Shown: piece after piece, positions 32,220 to 40,424 of the stretch
Layout of the letters: every line of letters starts with the position of its first letter
Numbering within the stretch: the stretch's first letter is position 1
DNA from: Planctomycetaceae bacterium
Lineage (GTDB): Bacteria; Planctomycetota; Phycisphaerae; SM23-33
Assembly (NCBI GenBank): GCA_021371965.1
Contig: JAJFVE010000019.1
Location: 42,737-106,736 of the forward strand
Direction: 5' to 3'
DNA length: 64,000 bases
Position numbers and translations under genes: made by a program
The notes under the pieces: model-generated
Database searches by the model: none
The model's input: the letters and a program-made list of their open reading frames with translations, nothing else
What the model was told of the DNA's origin: nothing

Positions 32220-32308
32220 AACCGCAAAGATCGCAAAGGGCGCAAAGGAGAAAGTGTTATTGTTCTTTTCCAAGAACCCTTTGCGTGCTTTGAGATCTTT
32301 GCGGTTAA
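32220..32308. repeat. Nonamer-type inverted repeat between divergent DUF456 and EamA genes
   Basis: The left arm (32221-32250) has 9-mers CGCAAAGAT, CGCAAAGGG, CGCAAAGGA. The right arm (32275-32307) has the inverted CTTTGCGTG, CTTTGAGAT, CTTTGCGGT. This is the only such repeat lying between divergent starts. Confidence 0.8.
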
Positions 32309-32375
32309 CTCCCCTGTTGCTTTCTCGCGTGCCCGTGGCGACCCGCTGCGTGTGTCGCCATGTCACCCGGTCTTG

Positions 32376-32381
32376 TATAAT
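32376..32381 (+). promoter_or_regulatory. Candidate leaderless -10 box for the EamA transporter
   Basis: A perfect TATAAT stands 6 bases before the ATG at 32388, with no room for a ribosome-binding site. It supports this start over the long in-frame upstream extension, which runs through repeat sequence. Confidence 0.5.
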
Positions 32382-32387
32382 GCCGCG

Positions 32388-33332
32388 ATGGTAGTTCTGG
32401 GCATCTTGATGGGTCTGGGCTGTGCGCTGGCGCAATCCTTTGGGTACATCTTCTCACGGAGGTTTGTGCTGCACCATCGCGGCGGGCCGCTGCGGCTGTT
32501 GGTGCTGGCCCACGTGATCATGGGAGTCGCGGCCGCTGCCGCCCTGCCGTTCTTCTGGCCGCGAACCATGCCGCCGCTGTCGGTCTGGGCCTGGCCGGTG
32601 ATCGCGATGACGGGCTTCTACCTCATGGGGCAGATGGTGATCTTCCTGGCGCTGCAACGCGTGGAGGCCTCGAAGGTCGCCCCGCTGCTGGGACTGAAGG
32701 TCCCGATCCTGGCCATCCTGGCGGTGGCGGCCGTCAACGCCCCGCCGCCCCTGCACGACTTCGCCGCGTTCATGGGCATCACGCAGGCCAAGTCGCCGGT
32801 GGGCCTGCAGTGGCTGGGCGTGGCGCTGGCGGTGGCGGCCGCGATGGCGCTTTGCCACCACGCCGGTCAGTGGCTTTCGCTGAAGGTAATCGCCGCGATC
32901 GTCTTTGTGTGTATCACGTATTCGCTGTCGGACCTGAACATCATCGCCACGCAGCACGCACTCGCCAACACCGGCGCCTCGCCGGCGATCCTCAGCGCGT
33001 GCATCTGCTACGTTCTGTGCGGCGTGATGGCGGCCGTGACGCTGCCCTGGCTGGGCACGCGCAACCGCGGCGCCTGGATCGACGCGGCCCCGTTTGCGGG
33101 CTGCTGGCTGGTAGCCATGATTCTCTTCTTCGCCTGCCTGGCGCAGGTCTCGGCGATTTTCGGCAACATCCTCCAGTCGACGCGCGGGCTGCTGTCCATC
33201 GTCGTAGGCGCAGCCACCGCCCACATCGGCCTGCTGCACCTGGAGGGCAAAATGGAACGCTGGGCGTTTGTTCGCCGAGTCATCGCCGCGATGCTGATGG
33301 TCGGGGCGATAGCGCTGTACGCTGCGGGGTAG
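32388..33332 (+). CDS. EamA/DMT-family transporter
   Basis: 314 residues with about ten membrane helices. The opening VVLGILMGLGCALAQSFGYI and the LALQRVEASKVAPLLGLKVP segment at the end of the first repeat are typical of EamA-like metabolite exporters; a matching half follows. The substrate is unknown. The ATG at 32388 is chosen because the first helix then begins at residue 1 and TATAAT lies 6 bases upstream. The convergent serA gene follows. Confidence 0.8.
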   Translation: MVVLGILMGLGCALAQSFGYIFSRRFVLHHRGGPLRLLVLAHVIMGVAAAAALPFFWPRTMPPLSVWAWPVIAMTGFYLMGQMVIFLALQRVEASKVAPLLGLKVPILAILAVAAVNAPPPLHDFAAFMGITQAKSPVGLQWLGVALAVAAAMALCHHAGQWLSLKVIAAIVFVCITYSLSDLNIIATQHALANTGASPAILSACICYVLCGVMAAVTLPWLGTRNRGAWIDAAPFAGCWLVAMILFFACLAQVSAIFGNILQSTRGLLSIVVGAATAHIGLLHLEGKMERWAFVRRVIAAMLMVGAIALYAAG

Positions 33333-33335
33333 AAA

Positions 33336-33445
33336 CAGATCCTAGATCCTAGGTCCTCGATCCTAGGCGGGGAAACCACAAACAAGACGGTCCTAGATCC
33401 CCGGTTTTTCCCGAGGATCTAGGACCTGTCATCTAGGATCTGTTG
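33336..33445. repeat. Heptamer-type inverted repeat between EamA and serA
   Basis: The left arm (33337-33369) is a run of 7-mers AGATCCT, AGATCCT, AGGTCCT, CGATCCT. The right arm (33411-33443) is the inverted CGAGGAT, CTAGGAC, CTAGGAT series. A middle GGTCCTAGATCC adds a third copy. It fills the convergent gap, leaving 3-4 bases at each stop codon. Confidence 0.85.
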
Positions 33446-33449
33446 TTCC

Positions 33450-35063
33450 CTACTCCTGCTCTTCCACCGGAAGGTCGGCGAGTTTCAGGTACCAGGCGTT
33501 CTTGACGAACTGCAGTTGCGTCAGTTTGTCCATCAACGCCTGGGGGGCGGCCTGGTCGAGGTTGATGCCCACCAGCGCCATGCCACTCTTGAGCTTGCGG
33601 GAGAACGTCATGTCGGCGATGTTGATGTTGTTATCGCCGAACAGCGTCCCGTAGCGGCCGACGACGCCGGGCTTGTCCTCGTTCTCGATCACGACGACGT
33701 GCCCCTCGGGCTTCATCTCCATGCGGTAGCCGTCGATCCCGATGACGCGCGGGAACTTGTTGCCGAAGATCGTTCCCACGGCCCAGCGTTTGCCCTTGTC
33801 CGTCGTCACGTGCACTTCCATCAGGTTGGCGTGCTCGCGGATGCGCGGGCTGGTGATCGTCTGCACGTCCACGCCGCGCTCCTGCGCCAGCCCCGGCGCG
33901 TTGATCACGTTGACGGGGCTGTCCATGTGGCCGCTCATCAGGCCCACCAGCACGTGCGTGGTCACGGGCGTGACGTTCATGTCCGCGATCGCGCCGCGAT
34001 AGATCACCTCGACTCGGCTGATCGCACCGGGCGTGATGGTGCCCAGGATCGTGCCCAGCCGCCCGGCCAGTTCCGTGTAAGGCCGCAGCACTTCCGGCAG
34101 GGCCTGGTCGAAGCCGGGGGCGTTGACGGCGTTGCGAACCTCGCCGCCGCGCAAGGCCTCGACAAGCTGCTTGGCCGCGTCGAGGGCGACCTGCTCCTGC
34201 GCCTCTTCGGTGCTGGCGCCCAGATGGGGAACGGCCAGCACGTTGGGGTGCGTGATCAGGGCCTTCTCGACCTCGCTCTCGGGCGGCTCGGCCATATAGA
34301 CGTCCAGCGCCGCGCCGGCCACTCGGTTTTCGTTGAGGGCCTTGAGCAGCTCCTGCTCGTCGATGATCCCGCCGCGGGCGGCGTTGATCAGCCGCGCTCC
34401 GGGCTTCATGACGGCGAACTGCGCCGCGCCGATCATGCCCAGCGTTTCGCCGCTCTTGGGCACGTGCACGGTGATAAAGTCGCTGCGCTTGCACAGCTCG
34501 TTGAGGTCCTTGACCATCTCGGTCTGGTCCATCGACTCGCCGGCGAAGAACGGATCGTACCCCAGCACGCGCATGTCCATCGCGGCCGCCCGCGTCGCGA
34601 CGGTGCGCCCGATGCGACCCATGCCCACGATGCCCAGCGTCTTGCCGGCAAGCTGCGTGCCCTCGAAGTTCTTGCGGTCCCACTTGCCCGCCCGCAGCGA
34701 GGCGTTGGCCGGGGCAATCTTGCGCGACAGCGCCATCATCAGCGTCAGCGCAAGCTCGGCCGTGCTCATCGTGTTGCCCCCGGGCGTGTTCATGACGATG
34801 ATGCCCTTGCGCGTGGCCACGGGCACGTCGACGTTGTCGACGCCCACGCCCGCGCGGGCGATGCACTTCAAGGCGCCCGGCTCGGCCATAACCGCGGCCG
34901 TGATCTTCACGCCCGAACGGATGATCATGCCGTCGTACTGGCCGGCGATCTTGGCCAGCTCTTCCGGCGCCAGCCCGGGCTTGATGGTGATCTCGACGTC
35001 CTTTTGTTCCTTAAGCCAGTCCAGCCCCACCTGGCTGAGTTTGTCTGCTACGAGCACTTTCAT
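33450..35063 (-). CDS. serA: D-3-phosphoglycerate dehydrogenase
   Basis: 537 residues, the long SerA type. NAD fold LGIVGMGRIGRTVATRA, the catalytic Arg in LINAARGGIIDEQEL, the Glu and the His in HLGASTEEAQEQVALD. An intervening ASB domain (residues 315-450) and a C-terminal ACT domain (GHVVVIENEDKPGVVGRYGT) follow. It oxidises 3-phosphoglycerate in serine synthesis; the ACT domain allows feedback control by serine in many members. AAAGGAG precedes the ATG. The aminotransferase gene upstream on the same strand probably provides the next step. Confidence 0.97.
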   Translation of the reverse strand: MKVLVADKLSQVGLDWLKEQKDVEITIKPGLAPEELAKIAGQYDGMIIRSGVKITAAVMAEPGALKCIARAGVGVDNVDVPVATRKGIIVMNTPGGNTMSTAELALTLMMALSRKIAPANASLRAGKWDRKNFEGTQLAGKTLGIVGMGRIGRTVATRAAAMDMRVLGYDPFFAGESMDQTEMVKDLNELCKRSDFITVHVPKSGETLGMIGAAQFAVMKPGARLINAARGGIIDEQELLKALNENRVAGAALDVYMAEPPESEVEKALITHPNVLAVPHLGASTEEAQEQVALDAAKQLVEALRGGEVRNAVNAPGFDQALPEVLRPYTELAGRLGTILGTITPGAISRVEVIYRGAIADMNVTPVTTHVLVGLMSGHMDSPVNVINAPGLAQERGVDVQTITSPRIREHANLMEVHVTTDKGKRWAVGTIFGNKFPRVIGIDGYRMEMKPEGHVVVIENEDKPGVVGRYGTLFGDNNINIADMTFSRKLKSGMALVGINLDQAAPQALMDKLTQLQFVKNAWYLKLADLPVEEQE

Positions 35064-35087
35064 GGTCTTGCTCCTTTCAGAAACCTA

Positions 35088-35248
35088 CCACAGAGACACA
35101 GAGGGCGCAGAGGTGAAAAACGGAAGGACGGAATGGTGAATTAATGAGTTGACGGGCGCGGCCATTGGGCGGCGTTTACCCATCCTTCCATTCTTCCATT
35201 CTTCCATCATTCCCCGTACCTCAGTCTTCTCTGAGCCTCTGTGGTCAG
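35088..35248. repeat. Nested double inverted repeat between aminotransferase and serA
   Basis: The outer pair is nonamer type: CACAGAGA(C), CACAGAGGG, CGCAGAGGT at 35088-35116 against TTCTCTGAG, CCTCTGTGG at 35224-35248. The inner pair has 8-base periodicity: GGAAGGAC-GGAATGGT (35121-35141) against CTTCCATT-CTTCCATT-CTTCCATC (35182-35215). One element appears inserted within another. Confidence 0.75.
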
Positions 35249-35258
35249 TTGTTCGTTG

Positions 35259-36395
35259 TTAGTTCCAGTCCTTGAGCACTTTCGCCGCGGCGGCGACGCC
35301 TTTGCCGATCTCGATTTTCGCGCCCAGGTCGGCTAGCACGTACTCCACTGCCGCGATCAGGCCCAGCGTGTCCAGCGGATCGACGTAGCCCAGATGCGAG
35401 ACGCGGAAGATCTTGCCTTCCAGGTCGTCCTGACCGCCGGCGACGCTGCAGCCGTACTTGTCGCGAAGCGTGCTGCGGAACTTCTTCTCGTCCAGTCCCT
35501 CGGGCAGCCAGATGCCCGTCACCGAGTCGCTGGGCTGCCGCGAATAGGTCTTCATCCCCAAAGCCTCGCAGGCCGCCCGGGTCGCCTTGGCCATGATGGC
35601 CGTGCGCGACCAGATCTTCTCGATGCCGACGGCGTGGATCATGTCCAGCGCCACCTTGAGCCCGCGCATCAGCGAAACGGCCGGCGTGTAGGGCACGTCG
35701 CTCTTAGCCAGCGCCTTTCGGTACGCCTTGAGGCTCAGATACAGCGTCGGCGGGTCGATCTTCTCGATCACGTCCCAGGCCTTCTTGCTCACCGACACCA
35801 TCGCCAGCCCCGGCGGCAGCATCAACGCCTTCTGGCTGCCGATGCCGACAATATCAATGCCCCAGGCGTCGGTCCGCAGCGGCAGCGTGCCGGCCGCGGT
35901 GATGCAGTCGGCGATCAGCAGCGCCGGCGTCGGTGCCACGACCTTGCCGATGGCCTCGAGGTCGCACGCGGTTGCGGTGGAGGTTTCGCTGTAGACAACG
36001 ACCACGGCCCCGTACTCGCCGGTGGCGAGTTTGGCCTTGATCACATCCGGCGAAACGGCCGTGCCCCACTCCTGTTTGACCTCGTCGATCTTGAGGCCGT
36101 ACACCTTTGCGACCTTGACCCAGCGCTCGCCAAACTTGCCGCTGTTGACGATGAGCACTTTCTTGTCGCGCGGGACGGCGCAGGCGATGGCCGCTTCCAT
36201 GGCGGCCGTGCCCGACCCGGCGATCATCAACACGTCGTTCTCGGTCATCAGCAGCTTTTTGAGTGACGCGTTGACCTCAGCGAACATGGTCTTGAACCGC
36301 TGCGTGCGGTGGTGGAACATGGGCTTGGCCATTTCGATGAGCACTTCGGCGGGGACGTCAGTGGGACCGGGGGTGAACAGACGCTGCTTGATCAT
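35259..36395 (-). CDS. Class V aminotransferase (serine/alanine-glyoxylate type)
   Basis: 378 residues, PLP dependent. It starts MIKQRLFTPGPTDVPAEVL, the family opening. Further blocks: MIAGSGTAAMEAAIACAVPR, LLIADCITAAGTLPLRTDAW with the PLP-binding Asp, and the Schiff-base Lys in VGIGSQKALMLPPGLAM. Family members act as serine-pyruvate, alanine-glyoxylate or phosphoserine aminotransferases. Its place just upstream of serA suggests phosphoserine production, as for similar pairs elsewhere, but this is inferred. GAGGAG precedes the ATG at 36395; an in-frame upstream extension runs through the leader. Confidence 0.9.
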   Translation of the reverse strand: MIKQRLFTPGPTDVPAEVLIEMAKPMFHHRTQRFKTMFAEVNASLKKLLMTENDVLMIAGSGTAAMEAAIACAVPRDKKVLIVNSGKFGERWVKVAKVYGLKIDEVKQEWGTAVSPDVIKAKLATGEYGAVVVVYSETSTATACDLEAIGKVVAPTPALLIADCITAAGTLPLRTDAWGIDIVGIGSQKALMLPPGLAMVSVSKKAWDVIEKIDPPTLYLSLKAYRKALAKSDVPYTPAVSLMRGLKVALDMIHAVGIEKIWSRTAIMAKATRAACEALGMKTYSRQPSDSVTGIWLPEGLDEKKFRSTLRDKYGCSVAGGQDDLEGKIFRVSHLGYVDPLDTLGLIAAVEYVLADLGAKIEIGKGVAAAAKVLKDWN

Positions 36396-36525
36396 GAGGG
36401 ATCTCCTCGAGTTAGGCGACTGGAACAGGCCGGCAGAGCCGCGGGCACTTCCCACGGTTGCCTCACAGCCGCAGTTCTTATCCAGAGCGTCAGGGCGTCG
36501 AGAACCGATGCTCCTTGCGCTGGTC
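36396..36525 (-). promoter_or_regulatory. Structured 5' leader of the aminotransferase-serA operon
   Basis: From the predicted start near 36525 to the ATG, the RNA is about 130 bases and can form several helices. One is a 7-bp hairpin CCGTGGG-AAGTG-CCCGCGG just after a GGCAACC segment; another pairs CGGTTCT with AGAACTG. The features hint at a regulatory RNA, but I cannot match it to a known riboswitch class. Confidence 0.35.
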
Positions 36526-36531
36526 ACAAGT

Positions 36532-36560
36532 ATTCTCAGCACGAATGCCGAATTCGTCAA
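36532..36560 (-). promoter_or_regulatory. Promoter of the aminotransferase-serA operon
   Basis: On the minus strand TTGACG (36560-36555), a 17-base spacer, GAGAAT (36537-36532). The -35 is strong and the -10 matches at four of six positions. Confidence 0.45.
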
Positions 36561-36608
36561 CAGAAAAGTGTGAGATTTTGCAATTCTGTTTATCGTCGCG
36601 CAGCGTCC

Positions 36609-36713
36609 CGTTAGCGGCGGGGCTTGCCTCGCGCGGTCTCCTCACGCGAAAGCCCTCTGAGCAAGAGCGCCACGCTGCCGCCAGGAAACGAACACGAATG
36701 TCACGCATGAGCG
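36609..36713. repeat. GCTAACG element and partial nonamer run in a gene-free gap
   Basis: 36609-36635 is the inverted copy (26 of 27 bases) of 4208-4234. At 36691-36713 there is a diverged nonamer run (CACGAATGT, CACGCATGA) like that at 2130, without a visible partner. The remaining gap to the DUF6785 gene at 36884 shows no gene. Confidence 0.6.
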
Positions 36714-36883
36714 AATAAAAATGAAACGTGCGCAGGATCCGCCACATTACTCGCCGGATTGCGATTTGCGGGGCTGTGCGACTGAGCAGAGAAATACTTT
36801 CTGTTTTCTCTGATAACCACCGGTGCTCCTTCGTTAGCAGGCCGAAGCGGCGCGCGAGCCTTGAGAGAAACAGGTCTCGCTCG

Positions 36884-38929
36884 CTACAGCGGGAAGATGA
36901 AGTACTTGGCGGGTTGCTGGCCGGTGATGCCGTAGCTAACGGCGCCGGCGATCATCCATAGAGCGCCGCCGGCCAGGTCGCCGGCGATTACGCCGATCAT
37001 GAACAGTCGCAGCGATTGCCATGACAGGCCGTACTTCAGCCCCAGGCGCTTGATCAGCCAGCCCAGCAGGAACGAGTAGGCCATCTCCTGCATAGGTCCG
37101 GTTCCCCAGACCAGCAGCAGGATCGGATGCAGCGGCCACCATGGCAGTCGCATCCGCAGCCAGGCCAGAAGTAGTACGGCGCCGAATCCCAGGCCCATCG
37201 ACCAGAGGAATTTCGGGTCGGGCTTCATGTGGGTCAGGCGATCCAGGACGGACATGTTCCGCGAGTTGAGAAGTTGGCCGCGGCCCCGCAGGTCGTTATA
37301 GGACTGTGCGACATACTCAAACGTGCCCGACGGCGGGTTGGCGATGGTGCTGGCCTCTTTGGGCGTATTGCCCATCTTGAAGCCCCAGTTGTAGTCCACC
37401 CACAGGCCAAACGGCACGGCCACAGCCGCGATGGCCAGCAGCGAGAGGACCGAGATGGCCCCCACGCGGCCGGCAAGAACCTTGTTGTAGCGGCAGATTC
37501 GCAGGCCGTTGAGGATCATGGGCATGAGGCAGTCGCGCCGATCGAAACTCAGCACCGGGTAGAAGATGCCGATCATCGCCAGGTTCTGCAGCCCCAGCGA
37601 CTCGGCGCCGAAGAGCCCCACCAGCACGGCCATCGGCTGCCACCAGCTCGTGATCAGCACCAGTCCGGACTCGACGTTGATGCGCGCAAAGACCAGGAAC
37701 CCCAGCATGAACAGGCCAACGGCGATGACGGCAAAGGGCCAGTCCAGGCCCATCTTCGTCATGATCAGCACCAGCAGCGCATAGCAGATCAGGAAAACCC
37801 TGCCGGCCCAGGCTTCGTGCGATCGCACCTCGCCAGGTTGGCCGATACCGAAGACGCGCCCCAGCAGGCGGCTGTAGTAGCGGCGTCCAAGGTAGAGGAT
37901 CGTAACTCCGACGGCCAGGAAGCTGCCGGCCATTTGCCAGCCCAGCACGCCGCCGTCGAGGTAGCTCCAATTGAGGTTTATCCCGCTCTCGGTGCACAGC
38001 ACGCCCACCAGCAGAAACGGAATGGCGGAAATGCCCAGCGAGAAGCTCACGTTTTCGTTGATGAAGCAGGCGAAGGCGATGATCGTCGGCCACAAGGCCA
38101 CGTGCACCAGGCCGAACCCCCACACGCCGCTGTTGAGCGTGGGGTATTTCTGGAGGAACTCAAAAAAGTTGTAGACCATCGGGATTTCGATAAAGCGACC
38201 GTTGGTCCAGGTGTTCAGACCGTTGACCAGGTGAATACCGAAGACCACTATGGCGCCGATGATGAAAAGGTGATTCCGGAAGAGCCCGCCGGGCGCCGGG
38301 TTTTCATCGGTGCCCATGAAGGCCGCGGCCACCGCCGCAATGGGATACGGCAGCCGCTCGTTCTCCGCCCATTGGCGACGGACCATCAAGGCCATGCAGA
38401 TCGAGGCGATCGAGTAGAGCAGAATGATGGGCATCCAGGTCGCCAGGGGGCCTCGCCACTGCCACCAGGGGACGTCGGAAAAAGAGATGTTGGGGGCGTC
38501 GGAACCCTTGCCCAGGCCGCGATAGGCATCGGCGATGCCTTCGCTATACCTGCCGTCGTTGACCAGCAGATATGACGGGACCTGCTGCATGGCCTGGGCC
38601 TTATTCCATCGGACATTTCCGTGGTTGATCAGGACGGGCATGAAGGTCCCGCGGCTCCAGAACCGCAGGAGCCCCGTGCCCAGGAGGCTGCATCCGATGA
38701 GCATGATCGCGGCCACGACGGAGAGCTCGCCGCCCGAGAGGCGCCAGCGGCTGCCGATGCGATTCAGCAGCGGATTGGCTGCCCCGAGCATCACCAGCGG
38801 AAAGAACACGACGATGGGGAAGAACTGGTTGGCGAAATGGGCGAGGTTGGCGACCTGGCTGGAGAAATAGCCCACCGTGACGATAAAGATCGCCCCAAGC
38901 AATCCCAGGATGGTCGCTCGCAAAGTCAT
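36884..38929 (-). CDS. Large multi-spanning membrane protein, DUF6785/DUF6784-like
   Basis: 681 residues from the ATG at 38929, with about 15 hydrophobic helices. Recognisable segments are RWRLSGGELSVVAAIMLIG, YSIASICMALMVRRQWAENE followed by RLPYPIA, RINVESGLVLITSWW, and a late LPWWPLHPILLLVWGTGP. This pattern, related to oligopeptide transporters (OPT), is common in planctomycetes under the DUF6785/DUF6784 names. Transport is likely; the substrate is unknown. It diverges from the aldo/keto reductase gene. Confidence 0.75.
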   Translation of the reverse strand: MTLRATILGLLGAIFIVTVGYFSSQVANLAHFANQFFPIVVFFPLVMLGAANPLLNRIGSRWRLSGGELSVVAAIMLIGCSLLGTGLLRFWSRGTFMPVLINHGNVRWNKAQAMQQVPSYLLVNDGRYSEGIADAYRGLGKGSDAPNISFSDVPWWQWRGPLATWMPIILLYSIASICMALMVRRQWAENERLPYPIAAVAAAFMGTDENPAPGGLFRNHLFIIGAIVVFGIHLVNGLNTWTNGRFIEIPMVYNFFEFLQKYPTLNSGVWGFGLVHVALWPTIIAFACFINENVSFSLGISAIPFLLVGVLCTESGINLNWSYLDGGVLGWQMAGSFLAVGVTILYLGRRYYSRLLGRVFGIGQPGEVRSHEAWAGRVFLICYALLVLIMTKMGLDWPFAVIAVGLFMLGFLVFARINVESGLVLITSWWQPMAVLVGLFGAESLGLQNLAMIGIFYPVLSFDRRDCLMPMILNGLRICRYNKVLAGRVGAISVLSLLAIAAVAVPFGLWVDYNWGFKMGNTPKEASTIANPPSGTFEYVAQSYNDLRGRGQLLNSRNMSVLDRLTHMKPDPKFLWSMGLGFGAVLLLAWLRMRLPWWPLHPILLLVWGTGPMQEMAYSFLLGWLIKRLGLKYGLSWQSLRLFMIGVIAGDLAGGALWMIAGAVSYGITGQQPAKYFIFPL

Positions 38930-39178
38930 GCAGGGATACTCAGGTTGGTCTCCATTAACCTCGGCCGCTTGCGCCTTGGCAGTTTCTGTGCTTGCTGAAC
39001 AACGGCCACGCTGCAAGCGGCAGTGCGCAGACTTGCATGGTACTTCACGGACGCTACCGGAGGCAACCCGATGTATAAAAACTTGCGCAAGGCTAATTCT
39101 GAACTTGAATCGTCCGGCGCGGGCGGGTATCTGGTTCATTTCAGGAAAAGTTCAGTCACACCCCACGGAGAACTCGCG

Positions 39179-40285
39179 ATGTGGAAGAAACCTTACGGCA
39201 GGACGGGCAAGAATGTCAGCGCGATCGGCTTTGGGGGGATGCGATTCCCCAAGCCCGAGGAGATCGACGCCAGTGCCGCCCTGGTGCTGCACGCCCACCG
39301 GCGCGGGATCAACTACTTCGACACCGCCCCGGGCTACTGTAACGACAAGAGCGAAGACATCATGGCCGCGGCGTTCAAAAGCATGCCGCGCGACTCGTTC
39401 TACGTCTCGACCAAGACCTTCGCGTCCAAGACCGACGAGATGCGTGCGGCAATCGAGAAATCGCTCACGCGCTTGGGCGTCGACCGGATCGACTTCTATC
39501 ACATGTGGTGCCTGAACAAGGAAGGCGACTACCAGAACCGCCGGGACGAGGGCGCCATCAAGGCCATGATCAAGGCCAAGGAAGAAGGGCTCATCGCCCA
39601 TGTCGTCGCTTCGTCGCACCTCTCGGGCGGGCTGCTGAAGGAAGTGCTGGCCGAGGGCGTCTTCGAGGGCGTGCTGCTGGGCTACTGCGTCGTCAATTTC
39701 CCCTACCTCCAGGAAGCCGTCGACGCCGCCGGGGCCATGGGGCTGGGCGTGGCGGCCATGAACCCCCTCGGCGGCGGGCTGCTCGCCCAGCACGCGAAAA
39801 CGTTCGACTTCGTCCGCGGCCCGGCCGACCGGACGGTCGTCGAGGCGGGGCTGCGATTCGTCGTCTCCGACCCGTCGATCTCGACGGCGTTGGTGGGGTT
39901 CTCCAGCATCGAGCAGATCGACGAGGCCGTGGCGGCTGTGGAGAACTTCCGCCCGTACGATGCGGCCCACATGGAGCGTCTGCGCAGCGGAATCCTGGAC
40001 AAGTTCGACGGGTTCTGCACCGGCTGCGGGTACTGCGTGCCCTGCCCCAACGGCGTGCCGATCCCGCAGTTCATGGACACGCACAACGTCATGAAGCTGC
40101 AGAACGACCCGGACCAGTCGGTCCCGCGGCTGCGATGGCACTGGGTGGTCGATCCCGAAGCGGCCGCCAACTGCAACGATTGCGGCGCCTGCGAAGACCA
40201 ATGCACGCAGCACCTGCGGATTCGCGATCGCCTAAAAGAAGTGCTAGCCGCCTCGCGTGAGTGGGAAAAGAAGCGGCAGAAGTGA
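39179..40285 (+). CDS. Aldo/keto reductase with C-terminal double [4Fe-4S] region
   Basis: 368 residues. The AKR barrel begins MWKKPYGRTGKNVSAIGFGG and shows the catalytic Asp/Tyr region INYFDTAPGYCNDKSED, a Lys in VSTKTF, and the His of DFYHMWCL. The C-terminus holds two cysteine clusters, CTGCGYCVPCP and CNDCGACEDQC, each able to bind an Fe-S cluster. This architecture is usual for anaerobes. The start at 39179 has GGAG 8 bases upstream. An in-frame ATG at 39071 with GGAGG is a real alternative that would add 36 residues. Confidence 0.88.
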   Translation: MWKKPYGRTGKNVSAIGFGGMRFPKPEEIDASAALVLHAHRRGINYFDTAPGYCNDKSEDIMAAAFKSMPRDSFYVSTKTFASKTDEMRAAIEKSLTRLGVDRIDFYHMWCLNKEGDYQNRRDEGAIKAMIKAKEEGLIAHVVASSHLSGGLLKEVLAEGVFEGVLLGYCVVNFPYLQEAVDAAGAMGLGVAAMNPLGGGLLAQHAKTFDFVRGPADRTVVEAGLRFVVSDPSISTALVGFSSIEQIDEAVAAVENFRPYDAAHMERLRSGILDKFDGFCTGCGYCVPCPNGVPIPQFMDTHNVMKLQNDPDQSVPRLRWHWVVDPEAAANCNDCGACEDQCTQHLRIRDRLKEVLAASREWEKKRQK

Positions 40286-40290
40286 GTGGC

Positions 40291-40424
40291 AGGGATTAGG
40301 TCATAGGGTCTAGGGCTTAGGGTCTCGATATGATGTCTGGTGCGTTGGCGGCTATTGCCGCCTTATTCGACGCTCGACGAATCTGCGCCCTATGACCTAC
40401 GACCCAAGACCTAAACCCTATCCC
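40291..40424. repeat. Heptamer-type inverted repeat containing the stop codon of the PPC gene
   Basis: The left arm (40291-40325) is 7-mers AGGGATT, AGGTCAT, AGGGTCT, AGGGCTT, AGGGTCT. The right arm (40388-40424) is CCTATGA, CCTACGA, CCCAAGA, CCTAAAC, CCTATCC. The TAG of the minus-strand PPC-domain gene (40418-40420) lies within the right arm. The interior has GGCGGC-TATT-GCCGCC at 40347-40362. Confidence 0.85.

Noticed and set aside
36481..36545. SAM-I riboswitch on the plus strand (CTTATCCAGAG-like sequence)
   Set aside because: Only the first few bases resemble the SAM-I 5' strand; the GAAACCCGGCAACC core is missing on that strand and no plus-strand gene follows closely.
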